DNA from: Acidiphilium iwatense
GTDB taxonomy: Bacteria; Pseudomonadota; Alphaproteobacteria; Acetobacterales; Acetobacteraceae
Assembly (NCBI RefSeq): GCF_021556475.1
Contig: NZ_JAKGBZ010000002.1
Span: 62,001-126,000, forward strand
Direction: 5' to 3'
Length of the DNA: 64,000 nucleotides
Both the position numbers and the translations under genes were made by a program. Under the pieces are notes generated by a model. It saw nothing but the letters and a program-made list of their open reading frames with translations. It ran no database searches and was not told the DNA's origin. Below are positions 15,947 through 25,627 of this stretch, one piece after another (positions within the stretch are counted from its first letter, which is position 1; each line of letters begins with the position of its first letter).

Positions 15947-16744
15947 ATGAAGTCGGAAAACAAAGTGCAGGGCGAAGTTGGCGCAGTCGTCCACGCGATC
16001 CGCATTCTCCGCCATCTGGCGGCAACGACGACTCCGCTCGGCGTCGCCGCCATCGCGCGCGAGACCGGCATCAATCCGAGCACCTGCTTCAATATCCTGC
16101 GAACCCTGGCGCGCGCGCGCTTCGTCGCGTTCCGGGACGGCGACAAGACCTACACGCTCGGGATGGCGGTGGCGGAACTCGCCACCGGGCTGGTCGGGCT
16201 GCGCCATGCCGAGCTGATCCGGCCGGAGCTGGAACGGCTCGCGCTCAATTACGACATGCTCCTGGTCCTGTGGCGCATCAGCGAGGACGGCCATATCGCC
16301 CTGATCGACCGCGCGCATAGCGAAACGGCGGTGCGTGTCGAGATGCGCCTCGGGCTGCGTCTGCCCGCGCTGGTCGGCGCCGTCGGGCGCTGCGTCGCCG
16401 CGGCGCTCGACCTGCCGGTAGCCGAATTGCGGCGGCGCTTCGCCACGCTCCGCTGGCAGAACCCGCCGACCTTCGAAAGCTACCGGGCCGATATCGCCCG
16501 CGCCGGGATCGACGGCTGGGCGATCGACGACGGCCAGCTCTATCGCGGCCTGCAGACGGTGGCGTCGATCGTTACCGACGAGACCGGGCAGCCGCGCTTC
16601 GGCCTCAGCGGCATCACCATCGCGGACCAGCACGGGCACGAAATCCTTGTGCGGCTCGGCGCCGATCTCCACGAGGTCGCCACCATCACCAGCGCGTCGC
16701 TCTACCCGTCCGTCTCTCGCATCGCCGGAATGCTGCAATCGTAG
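15947..16744 (+). CDS. IclR-family transcriptional regulator
   Basis: 265-residue regulator. The N-terminal winged helix-turn-helix covers about residues 13-75 (AIRILRHLAATTTPLGVAAI, then TGINPSTCFNILRTLARARFV), and the C-terminal IclR effector-binding domain follows (LRHAELIRPELERLA through TIADQHGHEI and ITSASLYPSVSRIAG). The ATG at 15947 is chosen because domain homology begins there; the upstream frame continues without one closer. It is transcribed away from the acyl-CoA dehydrogenase and the catabolic operon. The shared 22-bp motif near its own start and near the operon promoter makes it the likely regulator of the whole island. The inducer is probably a pathway acid or CoA ester, which is inference. 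Confidence 0.9.
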   Translation: MKSENKVQGEVGAVVHAIRILRHLAATTTPLGVAAIARETGINPSTCFNILRTLARARFVAFRDGDKTYTLGMAVAELATGLVGLRHAELIRPELERLALNYDMLLVLWRISEDGHIALIDRAHSETAVRVEMRLGLRLPALVGAVGRCVAAALDLPVAELRRRFATLRWQNPPTFESYRADIARAGIDGWAIDDGQLYRGLQTVASIVTDETGQPRFGLSGITIADQHGHEILVRLGADLHEVATITSASLYPSVSRIAGMLQS

Positions 16745-16745
16745 G

Positions 16746-16820
16746 TGGTGCCGGGTGAGGGATTTGAACCCCCGGCCTTCGGTTTACAAAACCGCTGCAC
16801 TACCGCTGTGCTAACCCGGC
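16746..16820 (-). tRNA. tRNA-Thr (anticodon TGT)
   Basis: Complete cloverleaf on the minus strand. The 7-bp acceptor stem GCCGGGT pairs with ACCCGGC, the anticodon loop is TT-TGT-AA, the T-arm contains GGTTCAAATCC, and CCA is encoded at 16746-16748. Its 3' end almost touches the iclR stop codon, so it is convergent with iclR. Confidence 0.95.
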
Positions 16821-16906
16821 ATCAGGTCGCTTCTTATCACGACAGCCTCCCGGTTCCACCCCTTGCAGGCCCGGCCAACCCGGTTTATACGCCCGCCATT
16901 GCCGGT

Positions 16907-16982
16907 GGGGCCATAGCTCAGTTGGGAGAGCGCCTGAATGGCATTCAGGAGGTCGGCGGTTCGATTCCGCTTGGCTCCACCA
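16907..16982 (+). tRNA. tRNA-Ala (anticodon GGC)
   Basis: Complete cloverleaf. The acceptor stem GGGGCCA pairs with TGGCTCC including one G-U pair, the D-arm contains AGCTCAGTTGGGAGAGC, the anticodon stem CCTGA/TCAGG holds loop AT-GGC-AT, the T-loop is GTTCGATTC, and CCA is encoded. It is divergent from tRNA-Thr with an 86-bp gap. No duplicated 3' end was seen downstream, so there is no sign of an integrated element. Confidence 0.95.
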
Positions 16983-17061
16983 ATTAAATCAATGATTTTT
17001 ACCCCCTCTTGTATACAGGGCATTTGTCATTGCCCCCCGGCGGACCCGGTGAGCAGGCACA

Positions 17062-17087
17062 GTGTGACGAGTTTAAGCTCATCACAC
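17062..17087. repeat. Stem-loop downstream of tRNA-Ala
   Basis: GTGTGACGAG and CTCATCACAC form a 10-bp stem with one mismatch and a 6-base loop. A moderately T-rich stretch follows on the plus strand, so it may end tRNA-Ala transcription. It is in a 304-bp AT-richer gap (16983-17286) with no convincing coding sequence. Confidence 0.4.
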
Positions 17088-17170
17088 TCAACTCTTTGTT
17101 TGGGCGCGCAATTAAACGGCTGTGCTGGATCGCTCCGCGATGCCATCAAATGCCGTATTGCCAAGTGTTC

Positions 17171-17224
17171 CGTTTCGGAAATTCATAGCACGCTATCGGG
17201 CAATGCAAACGAATTTCCGAAACG
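17171..17224. repeat. Perfect 14-bp inverted repeat with 26-bp spacer
   Basis: CGTTTCGGAAATTC at 17171-17184 and its exact reverse complement at 17211-17224. It has no following T-run on either strand and lies in the same non-coding gap as the tRNA-Ala stem-loop, upstream of nothing obvious on the plus strand and just downstream of the lipoprotein gene on the minus strand. Confidence 0.6.
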
Positions 17225-17286
17225 ATAGAACTTTACAACAAAATTACGCGGATCGGCGCCGAAGGACAATCGGATATGTGGGCAGG

Positions 17287-17667
17287 TCAGTCGCCGCTAC
17301 TCGGCCGGACCACCAGGTTGGAGGATGGCAAATGGCATTCCTGTGCGGCGGAGGTGACGGCACCATTATCCACCCGATCATAAACCACCTGCACGTGATT
17401 GCTGATCGAATTGGTCGACGAATTCGCCGTGATATCGCCGCTTTGCAGGCTCGGCGCCGCGACGACATACACCGTGCCGCCCAGCTTTTTCTGCAACTGG
17501 CTCTGACAATAGAGCACGGTCTGGCGGGAGGCCGGCTTCAGCCCCGACAAAAACGTGGCATTGTCGGCCTTGGCGGCACTGGCGGTTGTGGGGGCGCCGC
17601 CCATCCCCGAGGAGCAGGCGGCGAGAAGAAGGGCGGCCGGCAGGCCGAAGAATGTCAGTTTTGTCAT
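17287..17667 (-). CDS. Small lipoprotein of unknown function
   Basis: 126-residue protein with a lipoprotein signal: MTKLTFFGLPAALLLAAC, lipobox LAAC with the acylated Cys at residue 18. The mature part is about 108 residues, with two further cysteines (about residues 54 and 111) that could form a disulfide in the periplasm. I do not recognise the family. It is a single gene lying downstream of the rplQ terminator on the same strand, so it probably has its own promoter. Confidence 0.7.
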   Translation of the reverse strand: MTKLTFFGLPAALLLAACSSGMGGAPTTASAAKADNATFLSGLKPASRQTVLYCQSQLQKKLGGTVYVVAAPSLQSGDITANSSTNSISNHVQVVYDRVDNGAVTSAAQECHLPSSNLVVRPSSGD

Positions 17668-17703
17668 GCCGTGACGATAACGCGGCGCGCATGGATTGCA
17701 ACG

Positions 17704-17731
17704 AAAAAGGCGCAGCCGGAGCCGCGCCTTT
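17704..17731 (-). terminator. Intrinsic terminator of the ribosomal protein block
   Basis: Minus-strand RNA forms an 11-bp stem (AAAGGCGCGGC with GCTGCGCCTTT, one G-U pair) around a TCCG loop, followed by TTC within a run of five T. It lies 28 bases after the rplQ stop, the expected end of the alpha operon. Confidence 0.8.
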
Positions 17732-17758
17732 CGCTAACCTCAAGCGTTCGTGAGATGG

Positions 17759-18196
17759 TCAGGCGGCCTGATCGGCCGCCTCACCCTCACCTTCCTTGGC
17801 TTCCGGCTTCGGCCCGCTATCCTGCCCCTTAGCCGCTGGATCGCGCTCGACCAGTTCAATCACCGCCATATCGGCGGCGTCGCCGTAGCGCATTCCAGCC
17901 TTGAGCACGCGGGTATAGCCGCCCTGCCGCGCCTTGTAACGCTCGGCCAGGGTGGCGAACAATTTGCTCACGATCACGTCGTCGCGCAGCATCGCGTGGG
18001 CCTGACGGCGCGCATGCAGCCCGCCGCGCTTGCCCAGAGTGATGAGTTTCTCCGCGACCGGCCGGAGCTCCTTGGCCTTCGGCAGGGTGGTGGTGATCTG
18101 CTCGTGCTTCAGCAGGGCCACCGCCATGTTGCGGAACATGGCAGCGCGGTGGGACGTGGTGACACCGAGTTTACGTCCTGCAACACCGTGACGCAT
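17759..18196 (-). CDS. rplQ: 50S ribosomal protein L17
   Basis: 145 residues. The family core begins [24 protein letters not shown] and runs through [14 protein letters not shown] to the [26 protein letters not shown] segment. After that a 25-residue Lys/Glu/Ala tail (ending [11 protein letters not shown]) extends beyond the E. coli protein, common in alphaproteobacteria. It sits next to the polypeptide exit region of the large subunit. It is the last gene of the alpha operon, 56 bases after rpoA, and is followed by an intrinsic terminator. Confidence 0.97.
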   Translation of the reverse strand: MRHGVAGRKLGVTTSHRAAMFRNMAVALLKHEQITTTLPKAKELRPVAEKLITLGKRGGLHARRQAHAMLRDDVIVSKLFATLAERYKARQGGYTRVLKAGMRYGDAADMAVIELVERDPAAKGQDSGPKPEAKEGEGEAADQAA

Positions 18197-18252
18197 TTGG
18201 GTTACTCCAGATCAGAAAAAAGTCGAAACCAACGACAAAGGCGAAAGCGCGA

Positions 18253-19290
18253 TCAGAACGGCTGGTCGGACCGCTTGATCAGATCCTCGATATTCTCGGG
18301 CGGCCAGTCAGGCACCGACATCCCGAGGCTGAGCCCCATGGCGGTGAGCACTTCCTTGATCTCGTTCAGCGATTTGCGGCCGAAATTCGGCGTGCGCAGC
18401 ATCTCCTGCTCGGATTTCTGCACCAGATCGCCGATATAGACGATATTGTCGTTCTTCAGGCAATTGGCCGACCGGACCGACAATTCGAGTTCGTCGACCT
18501 TGCGCAGCAGATTCGGATTGAACGGCAGTTCCGGGCGCGGCTCTTCCGAGCGCAGTCGCTGCGGCTCCTCGAAATTGATGAACATGCCAAGTTGGTCCTG
18601 CAGGATGCGGGCGGCCAGCGCCACCGCATCCTCGGGCGTAACCGCCCCGTTGGTCTCCACCTGAAGGATCAGCCGGTCATAGTCGGTCACCTGACCCACG
18701 CGGGTCGGCTCGATCCGGTAGGAAACCCGCCGCACCGGGGAATAGATCGCATCGACCGGGATCAGCCCGATCGGCGCATCTTCCGGGCGGTTCGCCGACG
18801 CCGCCACGTAACCGCGCCCGACATCGACGGTGAATTCCATGCCCAGGGTCGCACCGTCGTCCAGCGTGCACAGCACCAGATCGGGGTTCATGATCTCGAT
18901 ATCATGGCCAACCTGGATCTGCCCCGCGGTGACTTCGCCCGGCCCCTTCGCCGTCAGCGTCATCCGTTTCGGCCCGTCGCCGTGCATCCGCACCGCGATC
19001 TGCTTGATGTTCAGGACGATGTCCGTCACGTCCTCGCGCACGCCGGCGATCGAGGAGAATTCGTGCAGAACCCCGTCGATCCTCACCGACGTCACCGCGG
19101 CGCCATGCAACGAGGAGAGCAGAATCCGGCGCAGCGCGTTGCCGAGCGTCACGCCGAAGCCGCGCTCCAGCGGCTCGGCGATGATCGTGGCGGCACGCAT
19201 GTCGTCGGCGCCCGGCTCGATATCCAGCTTTTCCGGCTTGCGCAGCAACTGCCAGTTCCGCTGCATCGCCAAATGCGTATCTTTCAACAT
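18253..19290 (-). CDS. rpoA: RNA polymerase subunit alpha
   Basis: 345 residues. The N-terminal assembly domain shows [25 protein letters not shown] near residues 40-65. The C-terminal domain, which contacts UP elements and activators, contains the helix-hairpin region [24 protein letters not shown] and [12 protein letters not shown] (about 260-310). The ATG at 19290 is preferred over the adjacent upstream TTG because of the GGAGGGG site just before it. An internal ATG at residue 8 to 9 would give the more usual short N-terminus and cannot be excluded. Confidence 0.97.
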   Translation of the reverse strand: MLKDTHLAMQRNWQLLRKPEKLDIEPGADDMRAATIIAEPLERGFGVTLGNALRRILLSSLHGAAVTSVRIDGVLHEFSSIAGVREDVTDIVLNIKQIAVRMHGDGPKRMTLTAKGPGEVTAGQIQVGHDIEIMNPDLVLCTLDDGATLGMEFTVDVGRGYVAASANRPEDAPIGLIPVDAIYSPVRRVSYRIEPTRVGQVTDYDRLILQVETNGAVTPEDAVALAARILQDQLGMFINFEEPQRLRSEEPRPELPFNPNLLRKVDELELSVRSANCLKNDNIVYIGDLVQKSEQEMLRTPNFGRKSLNEIKEVLTAMGLSLGMSVPDWPPENIEDLIKRSDQPF

Positions 19291-19395
19291 CAACCCCTCC
19301 GGTCGGACGACAGCATCGCCCCTACCTTCCGAAAACCCGTAACCTCATCCACCTGGCCGCGACAACCGAGCGCGATCAGGTCGATCGGTCCTGAA

Positions 19396-19788
19396 TCAAA
19401 CGCGGCGCCGTTTGCGTGGGCGGCATCCGTTATGCGGAATCGGCGTCAGATCGCGGATCGCGGTGATCGAGAACCCGATCGTCTGCAACGCCCGCAACGC
19501 GCTCTCGCGGCCCGAACCGGGACCGCTGACCTCGATTTCCAAGGTCTCCATGCCATGCTCGCGCGCCTTTCGCCCGGCATCCTCGGCGGCGACCTGCGCC
19601 GCATAGGGCGTCGATTTCCGGCTGCCCTTGAAGCCCTGGCTGCCAGCCGACGACCACGAGATCGCGTTGCCCTGCGCGTCGGTGATCGTCACCATCGTGT
19701 TGTTGAAGCTCGCGAGCACATGCGCGACGCCCGAGCTGATGTTCTTGCGTTCCTTGCGGCGGGGGCGCGTGGCGGCTGGTTTGGCCAT
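19396..19788 (-). CDS. rpsK: 30S ribosomal protein S11
   Basis: 130 residues with the uS11 core [24 protein letters not shown] and the C-terminal [19 protein letters not shown], the usual basic end. It sits on the platform of the small subunit and contacts mRNA near the exit channel. Position between rpsM and rpoA matches the standard alpha operon; rpsD is not in it here. Confidence 0.98.
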   Translation of the reverse strand: MAKPAATRPRRKERKNISSGVAHVLASFNNTMVTITDAQGNAISWSSAGSQGFKGSRKSTPYAAQVAAEDAGRKAREHGMETLEIEVSGPGSGRESALRALQTIGFSITAIRDLTPIPHNGCRPRKRRRV

Positions 19789-19889
19789 GAAATATCCTGT
19801 CTTTCTCGCGATCCGGCCGGCACTGCGAAGCCGGGCCGGATCAATCCGTCATCCGTGTTGCGCCCATGCGTCGAGCACGGGCCGAAGGG

Positions 19890-20267
19890 CTACTTCGTGA
19901 CCTTCTTCTTGCCGGCGATCGCCACCGCCTTGCCCTTGCGGGTGCGGGCGTTGGTGTGGGTGCGCTGGCCGCGCACCGGCAGCCCCTTGCGGTGACGCAG
20001 GCCGCGATAGCAGCCGAGATCGACCAGCCGCTTGATGTTCATCGCGACTTCGCGGCGCAGATCGCCCTCGACCCGGTAATCCCGGTCGATCAGTTCGCGG
20101 ATTTTCAGGATCTCGTCGTCGGAGAGCTGATTGACGCGCTTGTCGTCGGCAATGCCGAGCGTGGCGCAGATACTCTGCGCCTTGGTGGGCCCGATACCAT
20201 AGATATAGCGCAGGCTGATCAGCACGCGCTTGTTCGAAGGGATGTTTACGCCGGCAATACGCGCCAC
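19890..20267 (-). CDS. rpsM: 30S ribosomal protein S13
   Basis: 125 residues. The GTG at 20267 is the start: AGGAG lies eight bases before it and homology begins at [14 protein letters not shown]. The in-frame extension upstream is not coding. The core includes [14 protein letters not shown] and the basic tail [18 protein letters not shown]. It heads the alpha operon, separated from adk by 225 bases containing a promoter candidate. Confidence 0.97.
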   Translation of the reverse strand: MARIAGVNIPSNKRVLISLRYIYGIGPTKAQSICATLGIADDKRVNQLSDDEILKIRELIDRDYRVEGDLRREVAMNIKRLVDLGCYRGLRHRKGLPVRGQRTHTNARTRKGKAVAIAGKKKVTK

Positions 20268-20409
20268 GCTTGCTGCTCCTCGGTCTCCGGCGGCAATGCC
20301 GCTCGGACTTTTGCGTCGATGAACGGCTTGGGTTTCACGCGGCGTAGCCGCCAAACCTCGGCCTGAATAAAGCGCGGCGCCCCGCAAGGGAGCGCCGCTG
20401 ATGGCGTTC

Positions 20410-20436
20410 ATTATCGCCGGGGGACGGTTGAGTCAA
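20410..20436 (-). promoter_or_regulatory. Promoter candidate for rpsM-rpsK-rpoA-rplQ
   Basis: Minus-strand TTGACT (20436-20431) and GATAAT (20415-20410) separated by 15 bases, or 16 if ATAATG is the -10. The predicted start is near 20403, giving a leader of about 135 bases before rpsM. It is the only good sigma70-type match in the adk-rpsM gap. Confidence 0.5.
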
Positions 20437-20482
20437 TCGACGGACATCAATTTTTCGTGAAACCGCCGGTCCCGCCCGCACG

Positions 20483-20504
20483 ACCGCCGGTTTCAGCCGG
20501 CGGT
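20483..20504 (-). terminator. Hairpin over the adk stop codon
   Basis: ACCGCCGG and CCGGCGGT form a perfect 8-bp stem with a 6-base loop that contains the adk stop codon. An A-rich rather than T-rich stretch follows about 40 bases later, so termination would be partial or Rho-assisted. Confidence 0.35.
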
Positions 20505-21176
20505 GGCGGCTTCGGGCTCGGCGACCCCGGCCTGGCGCAGCGCCGCCTCGATCGCCTCGGTCACCTCGTCGAGTTCCGCCATGCCGTCGACCGCATAAAG
20601 CCGTCCTTTCGCCTTGTAATACGGCAGGATCGGCGCCGTCTGCTCGTTATAGGCGGCGAAGCGCCGCTTCACCGTGGCTTCGTTGTCGTCCGCCCGATGC
20701 ACGAACTCATGGCCGCCGCATTTGTCGCAAACTCCCGGCTTCGCCGGCGGGTGGAACCTCCGGTGATAGCCGGCGCCGCAATGCGCGCAGGAAAACCGCC
20801 CGGCGATCCGCTCGACCAGCATGTCCTCGTCGACCTTCAGCAGGATGACCGCGTCGAGACCGAGTTGCTTCTCCGCCAGCATCGCATCCAGCGCCTCCGC
20901 CTGCGGCACCGTGCGCGGAAATCCGTCGAGAATGAAGCCATGCCGGCAATCGGGTCGGGCCAGCCGGTTGCGCAGCATTTCGATAATCAGGTCGTCGGAG
21001 ACGAGCTGTCCCGCCTCCATCACCGCCTTCGCTTCGCGCCCCAGCGGCGTGCCCGCCTTCACCTCGGCGCGCAGCATGTCGCCGGTGGCGATCTGCGCCG
21101 CGCGATACCGATCCTGCAGGATCTTCGCCTGCGTGCCCTTGCCGGCACCCGGTGGTCCCAACAGAATGATCTTCAT
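20493..21176 (-). CDS. adk: Adenylate kinase, zinc-finger LID type
   Basis: 227 residues; interconverts ATP plus AMP and two ADP. The P-loop is [10 protein letters not shown] (residues 7-16), the AMP-binding signature FILDGFPRT is near 81-89, and the LID contains four cysteines (CAHC and CDKC) that should bind zinc, as in Gram-positive and some proteobacterial long-form enzymes. The ATG overlaps the secY stop by 4 bases, the usual secY-adk coupling. Confidence 0.97.
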   Translation of the reverse strand: MKIILLGPPGAGKGTQAKILQDRYRAAQIATGDMLRAEVKAGTPLGREAKAVMEAGQLVSDDLIIEMLRNRLARPDCRHGFILDGFPRTVPQAEALDAMLAEKQLGLDAVILLKVDEDMLVERIAGRFSCAHCGAGYHRRFHPPAKPGVCDKCGGHEFVHRADDNEATVKRRFAAYNEQTAPILPYYKAKGRLYAVDGMAELDEVTEAIEAALRQAGVAEPEAATAG

Positions 21177-22522
21177 CGCGTTCGCGCTCTCCCACGGCCC
21201 TTTCGGATCAGGCCTTCATATTGATGTGCCAGAAGATGAGACTGGATTTGCGCGACCGTGTCCATCGTCACCGACACCACGATCAGCAGCGAGGTGCCGC
21301 CGAAATAATAGCCGGCGGCAAGATCGAACTGGCCGATCAGGAATTGCGGGATCAGACACACGATCACCAGATACACCGCGCCGATCGTGGTCAGCCGGGT
21401 CAGCACCGTGTCAAAATATTTCGCGGTGTTCGCTCCGGGCCGGATACCGGGCACAAACCCCCCGTATTTCTTGAGATTGTCCGCGGTTTCCTCGGGATTG
21501 AACACAACGGCGGTATAGAAATACGAGAAGAAAACGATCAGGGCGGCATAAAGAAGCATGTAGCCCGGCTGGCCGTTGGACAGTTCGCGCGCGAGAAACT
21601 GCAGCCAGCCCGGTCCGGTGCCGTGGCTGAAGCCGATGATCGTCGCCGGAATCAGCAGCAGCGAGCTTGCGAAAATCGGCGGGATCACCCCCGAGGTATT
21701 CACCTTCATCGGCAGATGCGATGCATCGCCGCCGAACATCCGGTTGCCGACCTGGCGCTTCGGATACTGGATCAGCACCCGGCGCTGCGCGCGCTCCATG
21801 AACACCACGAAGGCGACGACCACCAGGGCCAGCACGAAAAACCCGATCACGAAGCCGGTGGACAATCCGCCGGTCGCGCCAAGCTGCAGCACGCTCGCGA
21901 TCGCCCCCGGAAACGCCGCGACGATGCCCGAGAAAATGATCAGGCTCGACCCGTTGCCGATCCCGCGCGAGGTGATCTGTTCGCCGAGCCACATCAGGAA
22001 CACCGTGCCTCCGGTCAGCGTGATCACCGTGGTGATCAGGAAGAACGCGCCGGGGTCGAGCACGGCGGGGCCGACCGAACTCCTGATATGTTCCAGTCCG
22101 ATCGCGATGCCGTAGGACTGCATCAGCGCGATCAGCACGGTCAGATAGCGGGTATACTGGTTGAGCTTCTGCTGGCCGGACTGGCCTTCCTTTTTCAGCG
22201 TCTCCAGCGAGGGCACCGCCGCCTGCATCAACTGCATGATGATCGACGCCGAGATATAGGGCATGATGTTCAGCGCGAACACGGTCATCCGCCCCAGCGC
22301 GCCGCCGGTGAACATGTTGAACATGCCGAGCACGCCGCCGCCGTTCTGCGCGAGCATATGCTCCATCACCACCGCATCGACGCCGGGGATCGGGATGTAG
22401 GTGCCAAGCCGGAACACGATCAGCGCCCCGAGGGTGAACCAGATCCGTTTTTTCAGATCGGTCGCCTTGGACAGCGTCTCCAGGTTCAGGCTCGATGCAA
22501 GCTGCTCAGCGGCGGACGCCAT
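21173..22522 (-). CDS. secY: Protein translocase subunit SecY
   Basis: 449-residue channel protein of the Sec translocon with ten expected membrane helices. It begins with the cytoplasmic helix region preceding [27 protein letters not shown] and includes the plug-region [15 protein letters not shown] and the conserved [13 protein letters not shown] loop. Its promoter region toward rplO is a 135-bp gap with no gene. secE and secG are not in the window. Confidence 0.97.
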   Translation of the reverse strand: MASAAEQLASSLNLETLSKATDLKKRIWFTLGALIVFRLGTYIPIPGVDAVVMEHMLAQNGGGVLGMFNMFTGGALGRMTVFALNIMPYISASIIMQLMQAAVPSLETLKKEGQSGQQKLNQYTRYLTVLIALMQSYGIAIGLEHIRSSVGPAVLDPGAFFLITTVITLTGGTVFLMWLGEQITSRGIGNGSSLIIFSGIVAAFPGAIASVLQLGATGGLSTGFVIGFFVLALVVVAFVVFMERAQRRVLIQYPKRQVGNRMFGGDASHLPMKVNTSGVIPPIFASSLLLIPATIIGFSHGTGPGWLQFLARELSNGQPGYMLLYAALIVFFSYFYTAVVFNPEETADNLKKYGGFVPGIRPGANTAKYFDTVLTRLTTIGAVYLVIVCLIPQFLIGQFDLAAGYYFGGTSLLIVVSVTMDTVAQIQSHLLAHQYEGLIRKGRGRARTR

Positions 22523-22657
22523 GGATATCCCTCATCAGACGGGTCGCGAACCGACCCCGAAAAAGCGAACGGCGCCCGGCCTGTGAAAACTCACGACCAG
22601 ATGGCGCCGTTCGTCATATGCATTCTGCCGCAACCATGCGTGCGACGGCAAGAGCGG

Positions 22658-23143
22658 TTAAGCGGCGTCCTGTCCGGCCTTGGCAACCAGTGTCTTCACC
22701 GAACCGCCCGCCTGCTCGATCGCCGCGATCGCCGAGGCCGACGCGCCGGACACCTCGATCTCGACCTTCGCGCCGATCTCACCCCGGCCGAGCAGGCGAA
22801 CGCCCGAAACTTTCGGGCCGCCGAACACGCCGGCCTCGCGCAGGATCGCTTCGGTGATCGGTTTGCCGGCATCGAGCTTGCCGGCATCGATCAGGGCCGC
22901 CAGCGTGCCGATATTGAGCGGCGCGTATTCGCGGCGGTTGATGTTGGTGAAGCCGCGCTTCGGCAGCCGGCGATAGATCGGGAGCTGACCACCCTCGAAG
23001 CCGTTCAGCGCCACGCCCTCGCGCGCCTTCTGGCCCTTGACGCCTTTGCCCGATGTCTTGCCCTTGCCCGAGCCGATGCCGCGCCCGAGCCGCTTGGACT
23101 TCGGCCGCGCACCCGCATTGTCGCGCAATTCATTGAGTTTCAT
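22658..23143 (-). CDS. rplO: 50S ribosomal protein L15
   Basis: 161 residues. The Gly/Lys-rich N-terminus ([21 protein letters not shown], then [18 protein letters not shown]) and the later [19 protein letters not shown] segment are typical uL15. The ATG abuts the rpmD stop with no gap. Confidence 0.97.
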   Translation of the reverse strand: MKLNELRDNAGARPKSKRLGRGIGSGKGKTSGKGVKGQKAREGVALNGFEGGQLPIYRRLPKRGFTNINRREYAPLNIGTLAALIDAGKLDAGKPITEAILREAGVFGGPKVSGVRLLGRGEIGAKVEIEVSGASASAIAAIEQAGGSVKTLVAKAGQDAA

Positions 23144-23350
23144 TTACGCCAGCTCCTCGACCTTCAGGAGATGCGCGACCTTCTTGATCCGGCCGAGCGT
23201 CTCCGGCGTCGCCGCCATTTCGCGGCTTGCATGCATGTGGCGCAGTCCGAGCCCGACCAGGGTTTCCTTCTGGCCCGGCTTGCGGCCGATCGCCGATCCG
23301 GTCTGGGTGATCTTGACCCGCCTGACCGCGTCCTTCGTTGTTTCAGGCAT
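23144..23350 (-). CDS. rpmD: 50S ribosomal protein L30
   Basis: 68 residues, uL30. Core segments are [25 protein letters not shown] and [12 protein letters not shown]. The start overlaps the rpsE stop by 8 bases. Bacterial L30 is about 60 residues, so this is near full length with a slightly extended N-terminus. Confidence 0.96.
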   Translation of the reverse strand: MPETTKDAVRRVKITQTGSAIGRKPGQKETLVGLGLRHMHASREMAATPETLGRIKKVAHLLKVEELA

Positions 23351-23915
23351 CGACGGTCGCCTCCTTCTCGCGCTTGCCGAACAGATCGGCGACCTTCTTG
23401 CCGCGCCTTGTCGCCACGCTGCGCGGGCTCGCGCAATTGGTCAGCGCGGCAACCGTCGCCTTGACCATGTTGTGCGGGTTGCGGCTGCCGAGCGATTTCG
23501 CCACCACGTCGCCGATCCCGAGCGTCTCGAACACCGCGCGCATCGGTCCGCCGGCGATGATCCCGGTGCCGGCCGGCGCCGAGCGCAGCACGACATGCCC
23601 CGCGCCGTAGCGTCCCTCGACGTCGTGATGCAGCGTGCGGCCTTCCTTCATCGGCACCCGGACCATGCCGCGCTTGGCACGTTCCGTCGCCTTGCGGATC
23701 GCCTCGGGTACTTCCTTGGCCTTGCCGGCGCCGAAGCCGACCCGGCCCTTCTGGTCGCCCACCACGACGAGGGCCGCGAAGGCGAAGCGCCGACCGCCTT
23801 TGACCACTTTGGCGACGCGATTGATGGTAACCAGCTTGTCGATCAGCTCGTCGCCATCACGATCCCGTTCGCGCTCGCGCTCGCGGCCCCGGCCTTCTCT
23901 CGATTCCCGTGCCAT
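23343..23915 (-). CDS. rpsE: 30S ribosomal protein S5
   Basis: 190 residues, uS5. The double-stranded RNA-binding domain is visible in [19 protein letters not shown] and [20 protein letters not shown] (about residues 30-65), followed by [23 protein letters not shown]. The N-terminus has an unusual Arg/Glu/Asp-rich lead-in ([19 protein letters not shown]) before the core. S5 mutations change decoding fidelity and spectinomycin response in general; no unusual residues were noted. Confidence 0.97.
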   Translation of the reverse strand: MARESREGRGRERERERDRDGDELIDKLVTINRVAKVVKGGRRFAFAALVVVGDQKGRVGFGAGKAKEVPEAIRKATERAKRGMVRVPMKEGRTLHHDVEGRYGAGHVVLRSAPAGTGIIAGGPMRAVFETLGIGDVVAKSLGSRNPHNMVKATVAALTNCASPRSVATRRGKKVADLFGKREKEATVDA

Positions 23916-23925
23916 GCAATGCTCC

Positions 23926-24288
23926 TCAGAAGTCCAAACCGCTCTCGCGAGCGGCTTCGGCCAGGGCTTTCACCCGGCCATGATACATATAAGCGCCGCG
24001 ATCGAACACGACCTGGGTGATCCCGGCCGCCTTTGCGCGCTCCGCGACGAGCTTGCCGACCGCCGCGGCCGCCACCCGGTCCGCGCCGGTGCGCAACTCC
24101 ACGCGCAGCCCGGCATCGAGCGAGGATGCCGCGGCGAGCGTGCGCCCGGCCGCATCGTCGATGATCTGGGCATAGATGTGCTTGCCCGAACGAAACACCG
24201 AAAGCCGGGGCCTGCCGCCGGATTTCTGGCGCAACTGATAGCGCAGCCGTTGCCGGCGCCGCGCCTCTTTGTCCTGAACAGCGCTCAT
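23926..24288 (-). CDS. rplR: 50S ribosomal protein L18
   Basis: 120 residues, uL18, a 5S rRNA-binding protein. Conserved parts are [18 protein letters not shown] and the C-terminal [21 protein letters not shown]. It overlaps the rplF stop by one base (TAATG). Confidence 0.97.
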   Translation of the reverse strand: MSAVQDKEARRRQRLRYQLRQKSGGRPRLSVFRSGKHIYAQIIDDAAGRTLAAASSLDAGLRVELRTGADRVAAAAVGKLVAERAKAAGITQVVFDRGAYMYHGRVKALAEAARESGLDF

Positions 24289-24821
24289 TACTTCTTCTTG
24301 CCTTCCTTACGCCGGATCGCCTCGCCCTCGAACTTCACGCCCTTGCCCTTATAGGGTTCGGGCGGCCGGAACGCGCGGATCTCGGCCGCGACCTGACCGA
24401 CGAGACGCTTGTCGATGCCCTCGACCTTGATCGTGGTCGGCTTCTCGCAGGTGATCTTGATGCCCTTCGGCACCGGATACACCACATCGTGCGAGAACCC
24501 CAGATTCATCACCAGGTTGCCGCCCTGCACCGAGGCGCGGAAACCCGTGCCGGTGATTTCCATGGTCTTGGCGTAGCCCTGCGACACGCCGTGAACCATG
24601 TTGGCGACGATGGCGCGGGTAGTGCCCCACATCATGCGGGACGCCGCCTCTTTCGATTTCGGCGTGACCGAGAGCTTGCCGTCCTCGACCTTCGTCTCGA
24701 CCTTGTCGGACACCGGAACCGCCAGCTCGCCGAGCCTGCCTTTCGCGGTCAGAATGCCGTCGACGATCGTGATCGCCACACCCTGCGGGAGCATAACCGG
24801 ATATTTACCAACGCGTGACAT
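24288..24821 (-). CDS. rplF: 50S ribosomal protein L6
   Basis: 177 residues, uL6, near the sarcin-ricin region and EF binding site. It begins [15 protein letters not shown] and has LEITGTG-type core [20 protein letters not shown] and the C-terminal signature [24 protein letters not shown] in part. Spacing to rpsH is 12 bases. Confidence 0.97.
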   Translation of the reverse strand: MSRVGKYPVMLPQGVAITIVDGILTAKGRLGELAVPVSDKVETKVEDGKLSVTPKSKEAASRMMWGTTRAIVANMVHGVSQGYAKTMEITGTGFRASVQGGNLVMNLGFSHDVVYPVPKGIKITCEKPTTIKVEGIDKRLVGQVAAEIRAFRPPEPYKGKGVKFEGEAIRRKEGKKK

Positions 24822-24833
24822 GATGCTGCCTCC

Positions 24834-25232
24834 TCAGAAGACGCGGCAGAGCACTTCGCCGCCGACATTGGCAGCGCGCGCTTCGACATCGCTCATCACG
24901 CCGCGCGGCGTGGACAGGATCGAAATCCCGAGTCCGGCATAAACGCGCGGCAACTCGCGGATCTTGGAATAGACCCGGCGGCCAGGTCGCGAAATCCGGG
25001 TGATTTCCTTGATCACCGGCTCACCCTCGCTGTATTTCAGCTCGATGCGCAACTGCGCGACACCGGGGCGCAATTCCTCCTTCGAGAAACCGCGGATGAA
25101 CCCTTCGCGCTTCAGCACGTCGAGCACGTTGGCGCGCAAATGCGACGCCGGAGCGACGCACACCGTCTGGCGGGCGCGCTGGGCATTGCGGATACGGGTG
25201 AGCATGTCACCCAACGGATCGGACATCGACAT
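24834..25232 (-). CDS. rpsH: 30S ribosomal protein S8
   Basis: 132 residues, uS8, primary 16S binder and, in E. coli, the translational repressor of the spc operon. It begins [21 protein letters not shown]; the C-terminus has [20 protein letters not shown], the family signature. An S8-binding leader structure near rplE was not identified by eye. Confidence 0.97.
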   Translation of the reverse strand: MSMSDPLGDMLTRIRNAQRARQTVCVAPASHLRANVLDVLKREGFIRGFSKEELRPGVAQLRIELKYSEGEPVIKEITRISRPGRRVYSKIRELPRVYAGLGISILSTPRGVMSDVEARAANVGGEVLCRVF

Positions 25233-25244
25233 GGCTTTGCCCCC

Positions 25245-25550
25245 TTACCAGCTCGCCTTGACCATGCCGGGGATCTGCCCGGCACTGGCCAAGTCGCGCA
25301 ACGCAATGCGGCACAGCTTGAACTTGCGGTAATTGCCGCGCGAACGGCCGGTCAGCTCGCAGCGCAGCCGCACCCGCACTTTCGCGCCGTTGCGCGGCAG
25401 CCGAGCGAGTTTCAGCGTCGCGTCGAACCGATCCTCGACCGGCAGGCTGCGATCCATCACGATCGCCTTCAGCGCCGCGCGCTTGCCCTGATCGCGCGCC
25501 GCCAGCTTCGCCCGCCGATTATTCCGATTGACCTGAGAGGTCTTTGCCAT
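25245..25550 (-). CDS. rpsN: 30S ribosomal protein S14, zinc-independent form
   Basis: 101 residues, uS14 of the long C- form: no CxxC pairs, with the family C-terminus [19 protein letters not shown] and MVKASW. The zinc-independent form is usual in alphaproteobacteria. The gap to rplE is 77 bases, larger than most in this operon. Confidence 0.97.
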   Translation of the reverse strand: MAKTSQVNRNNRRAKLAARDQGKRAALKAIVMDRSLPVEDRFDATLKLARLPRNGAKVRVRLRCELTGRSRGNYRKFKLCRIALRDLASAGQIPGMVKASW

Positions 25551-25627
25551 CGTCTGTTACCCTCCGGAACCTGCCGGCATGACCCGGCGGTTTTCCATGA
25601 AACTGATTACGCGTTCGCCCACGCCGT

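Noticed and set aside
16746-16982. tRNA genes as an attachment site for an integrated island
   Set aside because: No integrase and no repeated 3' tRNA sequence were found within the window.
16983-17230. Small plus-strand open frames after tRNA-Ala
   Set aside because: They run through hairpins, have no ribosome site and unusual composition; no coding support.
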